Shown here piece after piece: positions 15,011-22,633 of a stretch of DNA of 64,000 nt. Where the stretch lies: contig CAYMLG010000010.1 in NCBI GenBank assembly GCA_964391195.1, forward strand, positions 1 to 64,000. Direction: 5' to 3'. The notes beneath the pieces were generated by a model. The model was not told where the DNA came from and searched no databases. It saw only the letters and a list, made by a program, of their open reading frames with translations. Origin of the DNA: JAAYXE01 sp964391195. Lineage in GTDB: Bacteria; Chloroflexota; Anaerolineae; Anaerolineales; UBA4823. Each line of letters starts with the position of its first letter. Within the stretch, counting starts at the first letter, position 1. The position numbers and the translations under genes are program-made.

Positions 15011-17482
15011 TTAATGATAGCGCTTCAAGCGCAGGCTGTTGGAGACAACAAAGATGCTGCTGAAGGCCATCGCCCCGGCCGCCAGCATTGGGTTCAGCAG
15101 ACCCGCTGCGGCTGCAGGGATCAGGATGACGTTGTAGATAAACGCCCAGAACAGGTTCTGCTTGATGGTCTTCAGCGTCTGCCGGGATAGATCGATCGCC
15201 CGGGCGACGCCGCGCAGATCACCGCTGATCAGCACCACCGGGGCGGCGGCCATCGCCACATCTGTGCCCGTGCCGATGGCGATGCCCACTTCAGCCTGGG
15301 CCAGCGCGGGTGCGTCGTTGATCCCGTCCCCGACCATAGCCACCACCTCGCCCACCTCTTGCAGCTTCTTCACTTCGGCGGCTTTGTCGCCGGGCAGCAC
15401 CTCCGCCAGGACGGTGTCCACCCCCACCTGTTGGGCAATGGCCTCGGCCGTTTGGCGGTTGTCGCCGGTGATCATCGCCACCTTCAGCCCCATCCGGTGC
15501 AGTTCCTCGATCGCCTGGGCAGAGCCTTCCTTTACCACATCGGCGACCGCAATCACCCCCTGGACTGCGCCATCCACCGCTACCAGCATGGCGGTCTTGG
15601 CTTCCCGCTGCAAACGGTCCACCTCAGCCTTGAGCCCGTTGAGCGGCAGGCTGCGCTCCTCCATCATCCGCAGGTTCCCCACCAACACCTGGCGCCCGTC
15701 CACGGTGGCCTCCACCCCGTGCCCGACCACGGCCTGGAACCCTTCCGGCTCGCTCAGCGCCAGCCCGCGATTTCCGGCTTCAGCCAGGATCGCCTCACCC
15801 AGGGGGTGCTCGCTGCCCTTTTCAACCGAGGCCGCCAGGCGCAGGAGTTCCACTTCGGGGCGGCCGTCCGCCTGCGGCCCGGCATAGCCCGCAAGCTGTA
15901 CCGCGGCGGACAGGGCGCCAACCTGGGCCAGGACCACATCTGTGACCGCCGGCTGGCCGCGGGTGATGGTGCCGGTTTTATCCAGGACCACCGTGCTCAC
16001 TTTCCCGGCCCGCTCCAGGGCTTCTCCGGATTTGAGCAGGATGCCCATCTCGGCGCCTTTCCCTGTGCCCACCATCACCGCCGTGGGGGTCGCCAGGCCC
16101 ATGGCGCAGGGGCAGGCGATCACCAGCACGGCCACGGTGTTGATCAACGCCCGGGTGAACAGGTTGGTCTCCGCCCCGGCCGGGAGCGGGATGAAGAAGT
16201 ACCACGCCACGAAGGTCAGGGCCGCCACGGCGATTACCGCCGGCACGAACACAGCCGAGACCCGGTCGGCCAACTGCTGGATAGGCGCCCGGCTCCCCTG
16301 GGCTTCTTCCACCAGGCGGATGATCTGCGCCAGGGCCGTTTCTTTTCCAACCCGGGTCGCCTCGAACTTCAGCAGACCCAGCCTGTTCAGAGTCGCGCCA
16401 ATCACCGGGTCGCCCGGCGCCTTCTCCACCGGCAGCGACTCTCCCGTCAGCATGGATTCATCCACCGCCGAACGCCCTTCGACCACCACGCCATCGACCG
16501 GGATCTTCTCGCCCGGGCGGACCAGGACCAGGTCTCCAACCTGGACATCGTCCACCGGCACTTCGATCTCCTCGCCCTGGCGAACGATCCGGGCGGTCTT
16601 CGCCCGCAGGCCCATCAGCTTTTTAATCGCCTCGCTGGTCTGGCCCTTGGCCCGCGCCTCCAGGAATTTCCCCAGTTTGATCAGGGTGATAATGACCGCC
16701 GCCGTCTCGAAATACACGTGGCCGGGGATGAGCCCGAACACAACCGGCAGCGAATAGAAATAAGCGGCCGAGGAGCCCATGGCGATGAGCACATCCATAT
16801 TCGCCGAGCCGTTCCGCAGGGCTTTATACGCGCCTATATAATACTGCCACCCGACGTAGAACTGGACCGGGGTAGCCAGCGCCCACATCAACCAGTTCAC
16901 CCAGGGTGAGTGGGCCCACATGCCGAACAACCCCAGGTCCCGCCCCATTGCCAGCAGGAACAGCGGTACGGTGAAAAGCAGCCCCACCAGCAGGTAATGC
17001 CGCTGCTGGGCAATTTCCGCCTGGCGGGCTTTGCGTTCGGCATCCTCCGCTGCGCCCCCGGCCTCCGCAGCTTCGAAGCCGGCGTCTTTCACCACCTTTC
17101 GCAGTTCGGCCTGGCTGACGATGGTCGGGATATAGCGCACTCGGGCCCGCTCTGCCGCGAAGTTCACCTGAGCCTCCAGCACACCTTCCACCTGGGCGAG
17201 AGCCTTCTCCAGGCGGAGCGCATCGCTGCTGTCGCTCATGCGGTGGATCACCAGGTCCGCCTCGCCCGCGGCGATGCCGTACCCGGCGCGTTCAATCCGG
17301 CCGATCAGATCTCCCAACCCGGCCCGGGCCGGATCGAACTCTACGGTCGCCCGTTCAGAAGATAAGTTCACCAACGCCACGTTGACCCCATCTACCTTCT
17401 TCAGGTTCCGTTCTATGGCAGCCACACAGTTGGCGCAGGTCATCCCGGTCACCGGTAAAGTAACTTGTTTGGTTTCTGGCAC
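15011..17482 (-). CDS. copA: Copper-translocating P1B-type ATPase
   Basis: 823 residues. GTG start with AGGAG 6 bp upstream. Heavy-metal domain 1 carries the metal site in GMTCANC (Cys16, Cys19). Domain 2 (about 70-140) keeps the fold but lacks CxxC: the loop reads RMSDSSDAL. Then transmembrane segments, TGES actuator motif (SMLTGESLP), membrane metal site CPC (VIACPCAMGLATPT), phosphorylation DKTGT, HP motif (GSEHPLGEA) and GDGINDAPAL. The CPC and the copA-copZ-csoR context indicate Cu(I) export. It lies downstream of copZ on the same strand, separated by a 164-bp spacer with a hairpin. Confidence 0.96.
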   Translation of the reverse strand: MPETKQVTLPVTGMTCANCVAAIERNLKKVDGVNVALVNLSSERATVEFDPARAGLGDLIGRIERAGYGIAAGEADLVIHRMSDSSDALRLEKALAQVEGVLEAQVNFAAERARVRYIPTIVSQAELRKVVKDAGFEAAEAGGAAEDAERKARQAEIAQQRHYLLVGLLFTVPLFLLAMGRDLGLFGMWAHSPWVNWLMWALATPVQFYVGWQYYIGAYKALRNGSANMDVLIAMGSSAAYFYSLPVVFGLIPGHVYFETAAVIITLIKLGKFLEARAKGQTSEAIKKLMGLRAKTARIVRQGEEIEVPVDDVQVGDLVLVRPGEKIPVDGVVVEGRSAVDESMLTGESLPVEKAPGDPVIGATLNRLGLLKFEATRVGKETALAQIIRLVEEAQGSRAPIQQLADRVSAVFVPAVIAVAALTFVAWYFFIPLPAGAETNLFTRALINTVAVLVIACPCAMGLATPTAVMVGTGKGAEMGILLKSGEALERAGKVSTVVLDKTGTITRGQPAVTDVVLAQVGALSAAVQLAGYAGPQADGRPEVELLRLAASVEKGSEHPLGEAILAEAGNRGLALSEPEGFQAVVGHGVEATVDGRQVLVGNLRMMEERSLPLNGLKAEVDRLQREAKTAMLVAVDGAVQGVIAVADVVKEGSAQAIEELHRMGLKVAMITGDNRQTAEAIAQQVGVDTVLAEVLPGDKAAEVKKLQEVGEVVAMVGDGINDAPALAQAEVGIAIGTGTDVAMAAAPVVLISGDLRGVARAIDLSRQTLKTIKQNLFWAFIYNVILIPAAAAGLLNPMLAAGAMAFSSIFVVSNSLRLKRYH

Positions 17483-17589
17483 AACTTTCTCCTAATCGAT
17501 CCTATGTGATTGTCCTGGTGAGAGGCGAGCAGCCGGCAGAAGTCTGTTCACTGCTCATCTCTCACCAGAGCCTCACCGCTGCAGACCGA

Positions 17590-17627
17590 TTTTGCAGCGG
17601 GCGGCAGTATCTCCACCCGCTGCAAAA
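17590..17627 (-). other. Perfect 12-bp inverted repeat between copZ and copA
   Basis: TTTTGCAGCGGG (17590-17601) pairs with CCCGCTGCAAAA (17616-17627), loop 14 bases. It lies 20 bp after the copZ stop. It can form a hairpin transcript end or a processing site that sets the copZ:copA ratio. Confidence 0.5.
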
Positions 17628-17646
17628 GGGCTCCACCCATGCGGTC

Positions 17647-17868
17647 TTAGCTCGCCAGCACCTGGCTGGATACCGGGTAATTGATCTCGGCCAGCAGGTC
17701 CTTGATCTTCTCTTCGGTGGCAGGAGCATCGAAAGCCACGGTCACTCGCTTGGTAGCGGCATCCGCTTCGACCGTCTGCACGCCTTCCAGTTCACTGACT
17801 TCGGTCTTGATTGTGTGCACGCAGTGCATACACGAGATATTGGGGACGTTGTAAACCACCGTTTTCAT
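17647..17868 (-). CDS. copZ: CopZ-like copper chaperone
   Basis: 73 residues, one heavy-metal-associated domain. The metal-binding motif is NISCMHCVHTI (Cys13, Cys16). Family members carry Cu(I) in the cytoplasm and deliver it to CopA. It lies between csoR and copA on the same strand; hairpins occupy the spacers on both sides. Confidence 0.94.
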   Translation of the reverse strand: MKTVVYNVPNISCMHCVHTIKTEVSELEGVQTVEADAATKRVTVAFDAPATEEKIKDLLAEINYPVSSQVLAS

Positions 17869-17923
17869 TACAGAACTCCTTCAGCATGTGTATAGAGGGG
17901 ATTGTCGCCCACATCCTCCTGCG

Positions 17924-17966
17924 GGCTGTGCCGGCAAACTCATCGATGGACTTTGCCGGCACAGCC
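17924..17966 (-). other. Perfect 15-bp inverted repeat between csoR and copZ
   Basis: GGCTGTGCCGGCAAA (17924-17938) and its complement (17952-17966) with a 13-base loop. It starts 17 bp after the csoR stop. There is no T-run on the minus strand, so it looks like an mRNA-stabilising or attenuating stem rather than a simple terminator. Confidence 0.5.
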
Positions 17967-17982
17967 AACGGGAAGAATGGGC

Positions 17983-18252
17983 TCAGGTTTTGGTTGCAGC
18001 TTCGAAAACGTCGGCGATCTCTCTGAGCACCCGCTCACGTTCGTCGGCGTCGTCACCTCGCACCGCAGTGATCAGGCAGGAATTGAGGTGCTCCTCTAAA
18101 ATCTGAGTGCTGATCTTGTTTAGCGCTGCCTGAACCGCCTGGATTTGGCGGATGATATCGATGCAGTAAGCGCCTTCTTCCACCATCCGTTCGATGCCGC
18201 GAATATGTCCTTCTGCTGTTTTCAGCCGCCTGAGCGCGCCTTCATGGTGCAT
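17983..18252 (-). CDS. csoR: CsoR-family copper-sensing repressor
   Basis: 89 residues, all-helical DUF156/CsoR family. The Cu(I) ligand set is present at the expected spacing: Cys30 (EEGAYCIDII), His55 and Cys59 (EEHLNSCL). Apo-protein represses copper efflux genes and releases DNA on binding Cu(I). It is first in the copper gene order csoR-copZ-copA, so it probably autoregulates. A GC-rich palindrome of CsoR-operator type begins 61 bp upstream. Confidence 0.94.
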   Translation of the reverse strand: MHHEGALRRLKTAEGHIRGIERMVEEGAYCIDIIRQIQAVQAALNKISTQILEEHLNSCLITAVRGDDADERERVLREIADVFEAATKT

Positions 18253-18302
18253 AACTGGCCAGCCTTTCTACATTTGGAGAGCCGGGAATAGAAAATCGCG
18301 TG

Positions 18303-18351
18303 AAAAAAACTACCCGTCCTACCCCACCCCCCTGGGGGGGGGTAGGACGGG
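18303..18351 (-). promoter_or_regulatory. Terminator hairpin overlapping a CsoR-operator-like palindrome
   Basis: CCCGTCCTACCCC (18313-18325) and its exact complement (18339-18351) flank a C/G-rich centre. On the minus strand the stem is followed by GTAGTTTTTTT, a good intrinsic terminator for the thioredoxin lipoprotein gene ending at 18380. The inner TACCCC (18320-18325) and GGGGTA (18339-18344) match the general form of known CsoR operators, and csoR starts 61 bp further on. One or both functions may be real. Confidence 0.6.
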
Positions 18352-18379
18352 TTAAATATATCAACACCTGCCTGATCTG

Positions 18380-19357
18380 TCAAGGCTCCAATCTTCCCTG
18401 GATCTCCAAGGCGATCTGCTCTGGGTCAACCCTCCCCCGCCATTGGCGCAGGATTTTCCCCTCTCCATCCAGCAGGAAAAAGTGAGGCGGCTCGCGGTAG
18501 CCCAGCGCCCGCTTCAGCTCTCGAGTCGCCGGGTTGTCGATATCCAGGTACACGAAGTTCATCCGGCCCTCGTACTCCTCCTCCAGGCGGTGGATATCGG
18601 GCGCTATCGCCCGGCAGGTGCCGCACCAATAAGCGAAAAACTCCACCAACTGCAGTTTCCCGGCGGCGAGCTCCACTTCATCCGGATCGGTGGGATGGAA
18701 CTCTGGATCGACCTCGGTCAGGGTTGGGGTTAGCGTCGGTGTGGGGGTGGTCGAAGGCGCCGGCACAGTAGCCGTCACTCCCACCGGGGGCGGAGGAATG
18801 GTGGGGCTGGCTGCGCCGGCCGGGGTCCCGGGGACAGTTGGCACCGGCTGGGTGGTCGCCGGTGTGCCCGCCGGTACACCGGCCGGTACACCGGCGGACA
18901 CACCGGTAGCAGAGGTGGCTGCGGCCGTCGCCGTGGCTACCGGACGTACATCCGGGCCGGGATAAGCAGTGGGTTGGGCCGGTCCAGGATAAGCGGGGTT
19001 GCGGTCGCTGCCCGGTCCCGGATAGGCGGGGTTGGCGCTCTGCCCGCTCGCCGGCCCCGGATAGGGGTCGTATCCTGTGGAGCCAGGACCGCCCGGCCCG
19101 GGATATGCGTCCTCACCGGAGGGAGCCGGACCGGTTTCGGGGCTCGCCTGGGGTTCAGTCGGAGTTGGGGTCGGCGCTGTTGCGGTCACCTGCACCGGCG
19201 TTTCAGCGAGCGTCGGCGAAGGCTGGAGCGCATCGGTGGGCGCCTGGGTTTCCGGTGGCTCGTCCCCACCCCGGCAAGCTGCCAGCACAAGGAGAACGAC
19301 CAGGAGGATGAAGGCTATTCTTGCTGGCCATCGAATCTGAGAGTAAATCTCGCTCAT
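18380..19357 (-). CDS. Lipoprotein with YPGP repeats and a C-terminal thioredoxin domain
   Basis: 325 residues from ATG 19357, which has AAAGGA about 9 bp upstream and gives a lipoprotein signal peptide ending in the lipobox VLAAC; an upstream frame to 19435 is less likely. The mature protein begins with a long low-complexity Pro/Thr/Gly/Ala stretch containing five YPGP units and Ala-Gly-Val/Thr-Pro repeats, a likely extended surface spacer. The C-terminal 100 residues are a thioredoxin fold with WCGTC redox motif (EFFAYWCGTCRAIAPDI) and cis-Pro region EPPHFFLLDG. It is probably an extracellular disulfide reductase or copper-thiol chaperone; divergent from another TlpA gene at 19554. Confidence 0.88.
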   Translation of the reverse strand: MSEIYSQIRWPARIAFILLVVLLVLAACRGGDEPPETQAPTDALQPSPTLAETPVQVTATAPTPTPTEPQASPETGPAPSGEDAYPGPGGPGSTGYDPYPGPASGQSANPAYPGPGSDRNPAYPGPAQPTAYPGPDVRPVATATAAATSATGVSAGVPAGVPAGTPATTQPVPTVPGTPAGAASPTIPPPPVGVTATVPAPSTTPTPTLTPTLTEVDPEFHPTDPDEVELAAGKLQLVEFFAYWCGTCRAIAPDIHRLEEEYEGRMNFVYLDIDNPATRELKRALGYREPPHFFLLDGEGKILRQWRGRVDPEQIALEIQGRLEP

Positions 19358-19415
19358 CAACCGGAATCCTTTCCGCACACATTGTACCGCTGTTCTCAGG
19401 CGTGGTTTGCGTTCC

Positions 19416-19444
19416 TTGACACAGACACTGAACACACTTACACT
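19416..19444 (+). promoter_or_regulatory. Sigma-70-type promoter for the TlpA-Lgt-like genes
   Basis: TTGACA (19416-19421), 17-bp spacer, TACACT (19439-19444). The predicted transcript start is about 100 bp before the TlpA ATG at 19554. It lies in the divergent region between two thioredoxin-fold genes. Confidence 0.6.
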
Positions 19445-19553
19445 AAAAGAGGGTAAATTTGTTCATTTTATCTGTAGCCCATCTATCTTTCACCAATGGG
19501 CGCGTACCGCCAAGGATTGACCTGCCCGGCCTCGAGCCAGGTAGAACGTACTT

Positions 19554-20117
19554 ATGACAGACATCGATTTTCGGCAGAGATGGGCGCTGTTTTCGATCGC
19601 CATCCTCCTCGCCAGCGCCGGCTGGATTTGGGTCACGAAAGCTCCCCCTGGGGGCGCATCGCATGGGGCTCTGCCGGCGCCGCGCCCAGGGTTCACAGCC
19701 CCCGATTTTGAACTGCAAACCCTGGCCGGCGAGGCCGTCCGCCTCTCCGATTTACGCGGGCAGGCGGTGTTGGTGAACTTATGGGCCACCTGGTGCCCCC
19801 CATGCCGGGCCGAGATGCCGGCCATCGAAGCTGTTTACCGGGAGTACGCTTCCCAGGGGTTCGTGGTCTTGGGAGTCGATGCCGCCAACCAGGACGACCT
19901 GAGCCAGGTGGAGGACTTCGTCCAGGAGTACGAGCTCACCTTCCCGATCCTTCTGGACCTGGATGGCGCCGTATCCCGCAGCTATGGGCTGCGCTCCTTC
20001 CCCACGTCTTTCTTCATCGATGGGGATGGGACCATCCGGGAGGTGGTCATCGGCGGGCCGATGGCCAAGGCTTTGCTTGAGATCCGGGTACAGGGTTTGC
20101 TGGAGGAGGGGCGCTAA
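19554..20117 (+). CDS. Membrane-anchored TlpA/ResA-like thioredoxin
   Basis: 187 residues. N-terminal anchor about 10-26, then an AhpC/TSA-Redoxin-type domain with the redox site in WATWCPPCRAEMP and the cis-Pro region LRSFPTSFFIDGDG. The CPPC motif is typical of cytochrome-c-type reductants such as ResA/CcmG relatives. Its stop overlaps the next start by one base (TAATG), so the pair is co-translated with the Lgt-like protein. This is the third extracytoplasmic thioredoxin-fold gene within 9 kb. Confidence 0.93.
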   Translation: MTDIDFRQRWALFSIAILLASAGWIWVTKAPPGGASHGALPAPRPGFTAPDFELQTLAGEAVRLSDLRGQAVLVNLWATWCPPCRAEMPAIEAVYREYASQGFVVLGVDAANQDDLSQVEDFVQEYELTFPILLDLDGAVSRSYGLRSFPTSFFIDGDGTIREVVIGGPMAKALLEIRVQGLLEEGR

Positions 20118-20887
20118 TGCTGCCCACCTTGCAAATCGGGCCTCTCTCCGTCCAGCTCCCCGGCCTGCTGCTGTTGGGCGGGCTGTGGCTGGGCTTGCAG
20201 CTTGCCGAGCGCCATTCCCACCGCTACAATGTTCCGGCAGCCGAGCTGTACAACCTGGTATTCACCGCTCTCGTCGCCGGGATCGCCGGCGCCAGGCTGA
20301 TCTATGCTGCCCGGTACGTAGGTGTCTTTGCTGAAAACCCGCTCAGCCTGTTTTCGCTGAACCCCGGCCTGCTCGACCTGCCCGGCGGAATCGTGGCCGG
20401 GGCCCTGGCTGCGACGGTCTACGGGCAGAGGAAAGGCTTGCGGCTATGGGCAGTGCTTGCCGCCCTGGTGCCGGTGTTCGCCGTTCTATCGGTTGCGTTC
20501 GGCCTGGCGCGGTTCTCCGCCGGGACCGGGTTTGGAAACCCGACAAGGCTGCCCTGGGGGATTGAGCTTTGGGGGGAGGTGCGCCATCCAACCCAGTTGT
20601 ACGATACCCTGCTGGCGGTCGGGATTCTCCTCGCCGTCTGGCCGGGAGGAAAGCTGCAGGTCCTGGCGGGGGAGCGCATATTTCTGGCCTTCAGCACCCT
20701 AACCGCCCTGGCGCACCTCTTTGTCGAGGCATTTCGGGCGGACAGCCCGCTGTTAGGCGGCGGGATACGGCTGGTGCAGGTCGCCGCCTGGCTGGTTCTG
20801 GCAGCCAGCCTGTGGGGGCTTGGCCGGCAGCGAGAGGGACAACCGGCGTCTCAATCCGCAACCATAGATGCGGGCAGACCGGACTGA
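20117..20887 (+). CDS. Divergent Lgt-like (prolipoprotein diacylglyceryl transferase family) membrane protein
   Basis: 256 residues, about seven membrane segments. It shows the Lgt family late signature RHPTQLYD, plus ARFSAGTGFGNP and a FRADSP segment in the position of the usual FR(E/D)xD. The usual SFHGG segment with the essential His is replaced by LDLPGGIVAGAL, and the GNFxNGE block is altered. It may be a catalytically changed paralogue rather than the housekeeping enzyme that lipidates prolipoproteins. It overlaps the TlpA-like gene by one base, suggesting a joint role. Family membership is likely; activity is uncertain. Confidence 0.75.
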   Translation: MLPTLQIGPLSVQLPGLLLLGGLWLGLQLAERHSHRYNVPAAELYNLVFTALVAGIAGARLIYAARYVGVFAENPLSLFSLNPGLLDLPGGIVAGALAATVYGQRKGLRLWAVLAALVPVFAVLSVAFGLARFSAGTGFGNPTRLPWGIELWGEVRHPTQLYDTLLAVGILLAVWPGGKLQVLAGERIFLAFSTLTALAHLFVEAFRADSPLLGGGIRLVQVAAWLVLAASLWGLGRQREGQPASQSATIDAGRPD

Positions 20888-20951
20888 TCGCTGCCCACCA
20901 TCAAACAGGGAGGGAAATAACAAATGAAATTGGAATGGAAGTGGAAATAAG

Positions 20952-21308
20952 ATGGATCAAATCATCATCCGCGATCTGGTAGCCAGAGGGATCATCGGGA
21001 TCAACGACTGGGAGAGAGAAAAACCCCAGGAGATCCTGATCAACATCACCCTGTTCACCGACCTTCGCCAGGCCGGAGAAACCGATAACCTCACCTACTC
21101 CGTCAACTACCGCACCATTGCCAAACGAGTCCAGGCCCACGCCGAGACCGCCCAGCGCCTCACGGTCGAAGCCCTGGCGCAGGACCTGGCCCGTATCTGC
21201 CTGGAAGAGGCGGGGGTGGAAAAAGTGCGAGTAAGGGTGGAAAAACCGGGCGCTGTCCGGTTCACCCGCTCGGTAGGAGTAGAAATTGAGCGCAGCAAAT
21301 CCACCTGA
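20952..21308 (+). CDS. folB: Dihydroneopterin aldolase
   Basis: 118 residues, normal for FolB. Signatures: IRDLVARGIIGINDWER at the start, the active-site region YSVNYRTIAKRV, LTVEALAQDLARICLEE, and the late Lys in VRVEKPGAV. It converts 7,8-dihydroneopterin to 6-hydroxymethyl-dihydropterin plus glycolaldehyde in folate synthesis. It overlaps folK by 23 bp; folE lies convergent just beyond. Three consecutive folate genes support the call. Confidence 0.95.
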   Translation: MDQIIIRDLVARGIIGINDWEREKPQEILINITLFTDLRQAGETDNLTYSVNYRTIAKRVQAHAETAQRLTVEALAQDLARICLEEAGVEKVRVRVEKPGAVRFTRSVGVEIERSKST

Positions 21309-21816
21309 ACAGCCGTTCCGGGGCCGCTCTGAACACCGGATGCATCTGTGCCTGGGGAGCAATATCGACCCGGAGAAAAACCTGCCTTTGGCGGTGGTGA
21401 TGCTTGCAGAACAGGCTGTAGTCTTGAAAGTGTCCACCGCCTGGGTCAACCCCGCCATCGGGTGGATTGGGCCGGATTTCATCAATGCTGCCGTTCTGGT
21501 GAGCACTCCCCTGGACCGCCGGGAATTCAAAGAACAGGTCATTCACCCCATCGAAGAGGCGCTGGGCCGGGTCCGCTACGCGAACCCCAACGCCCCGCGC
21601 ACCATCGATATCGATATTGTCATTGTCGATGGGATCGTTTACGACAGCAGCTTGTGGAAATATGCCTATATGGCCGTTCCGGTGGCCGAGCTCTCCCCCA
21701 CCCTGCGCCATCCGGAGACTGGTGAAATGCTATACGAAATCGCGCAACGCCTGAGCGGTAATACGGCCATCACCCCCCTCCCGCGGCTGCTGCGGAACAT
21801 CGTTAACCAGGTGTGA
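21286..21816 (+). CDS. folK: 6-Hydroxymethyl-dihydropterin pyrophosphokinase
   Basis: 176 residues. Family motifs: LCLGSNIDPEKNL, FINAAVLVST, and the Mg/ATP site APRTIDIDIVIVDG. It transfers pyrophosphate from ATP to the FolB product. The TTG start inside folB is supported by AGGAG at 21275-21279, 6 bp before it; the first ATG, at HRMHLCLGSN, would leave almost no N-terminus before the first strand but cannot be excluded. Translational coupling to folB is expected. Confidence 0.93.
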   Translation: MSAANPPEQPFRGRSEHRMHLCLGSNIDPEKNLPLAVVMLAEQAVVLKVSTAWVNPAIGWIGPDFINAAVLVSTPLDRREFKEQVIHPIEEALGRVRYANPNAPRTIDIDIVIVDGIVYDSSLWKYAYMAVPVAELSPTLRHPETGEMLYEIAQRLSGNTAITPLPRLLRNIVNQV

Positions 21817-21827
21817 GTTTCCCAACA

Positions 21828-21878
21828 CCATCCCTGGTTCAGCCGCGGGCCTGAGCCGGGCGGCTAAACCAGGGATGG
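21828..21878. terminator. Bidirectional hairpin between folK and folE
   Basis: CCATCCCTGGTT (21828-21839) pairs perfectly with AACCAGGGATGG (21867-21878); an inner AGCCGC/GCGGCT stem extends it. It sits between convergent genes, 12 bp after folK and 15 bp after folE, and can end both transcripts. Confidence 0.7.
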
Positions 21879-21892
21879 ACTGCCCGTGGCGT

Positions 21893-22528
21893 CTAAAGCA
21901 GAGGATCGGAGCCGCGGGAAATATTGTTCAGGAATTCTTCACGAGTAGCCAGGTTACTGCGGAAGACACCTAGCATTGCCGAGGTGGTCATGCGCGCGTC
22001 TTGTTTCTTCACCCCCCGCATGGTTGCGCACAGATGCAGTCCTTCGATCACAACCGCCACACCCATCGGGTGCAGCAGGGCGTGGATGAATTCTGCGATC
22101 TGGCGCGTCATTCTTTCCTGCACCTGCAGCCGCCGGGCGAACATATCCACGATCCGGGGGATCTTCGACAAACCGATCACCCGCCCTTTGGGCAAATAGG
22201 CGACATGCGCCCGGCCCAGGAATGGCAGCATATGGTGTTCGCACAGGCTGTAGAACTCGATGTCGCGCACCACCACCATCGCATCGTAATTCTCCTCGAA
22301 CAGGGCGTCATTCACCAAAGCCAGCGGGTCCTGCCGGTAGCCTTCCAACAGTTCCGCGTACATTCGGGCCACCCGGTCGGGGGTGCGCCGGAGGCCTTCC
22401 CGCCCCGGGTCCTCGCCAAATGCACGCAGCATCTGTTCAACCGCAGCCTGGATCGCCTCCTGGTCGATCTCCGGTTCGGGCAGTAAACCGGCAAGTTCAT
22501 ATACTTTATTATCGCTATTTCTTTCCAT
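21893..22528 (-). CDS. folE: GTP cyclohydrolase I
   Basis: 211 residues from ATG 22528, preferred because AGGA lies 9 bp upstream; an ATG at 22537 would abut that site. Motifs: zinc site FYSLCEHHMLPF, GLSKIPRIVDMFARRLQVQERM, and the second zinc Cys in GLHLCATMRGV. It forms dihydroneopterin triphosphate from GTP, the entry step to folate made by the convergent folB-folK. No upstream metal-type paralogue features are seen. Confidence 0.96.
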   Translation of the reverse strand: MERNSDNKVYELAGLLPEPEIDQEAIQAAVEQMLRAFGEDPGREGLRRTPDRVARMYAELLEGYRQDPLALVNDALFEENYDAMVVVRDIEFYSLCEHHMLPFLGRAHVAYLPKGRVIGLSKIPRIVDMFARRLQVQERMTRQIAEFIHALLHPMGVAVVIEGLHLCATMRGVKKQDARMTTSAMLGVFRSNLATREEFLNNISRGSDPLL

Positions 22529-22633
22529 TCCACTCATCCTGGAACAATTTCCGGAAACCCTGCTGTTTTCTCATATCGATACCGTGTTCATCTTCCGGCC
22601 TGCCCCGAGGAAGGCGGAAGGAGACCATGGGGT

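Noticed and set aside
18868..18910. Short CCGGTACACCGG-type tandem repeats as a possible CRISPR or regulatory array.
   Set aside because: They lie in frame within the lipoprotein stalk coding region and have no unique spacers.
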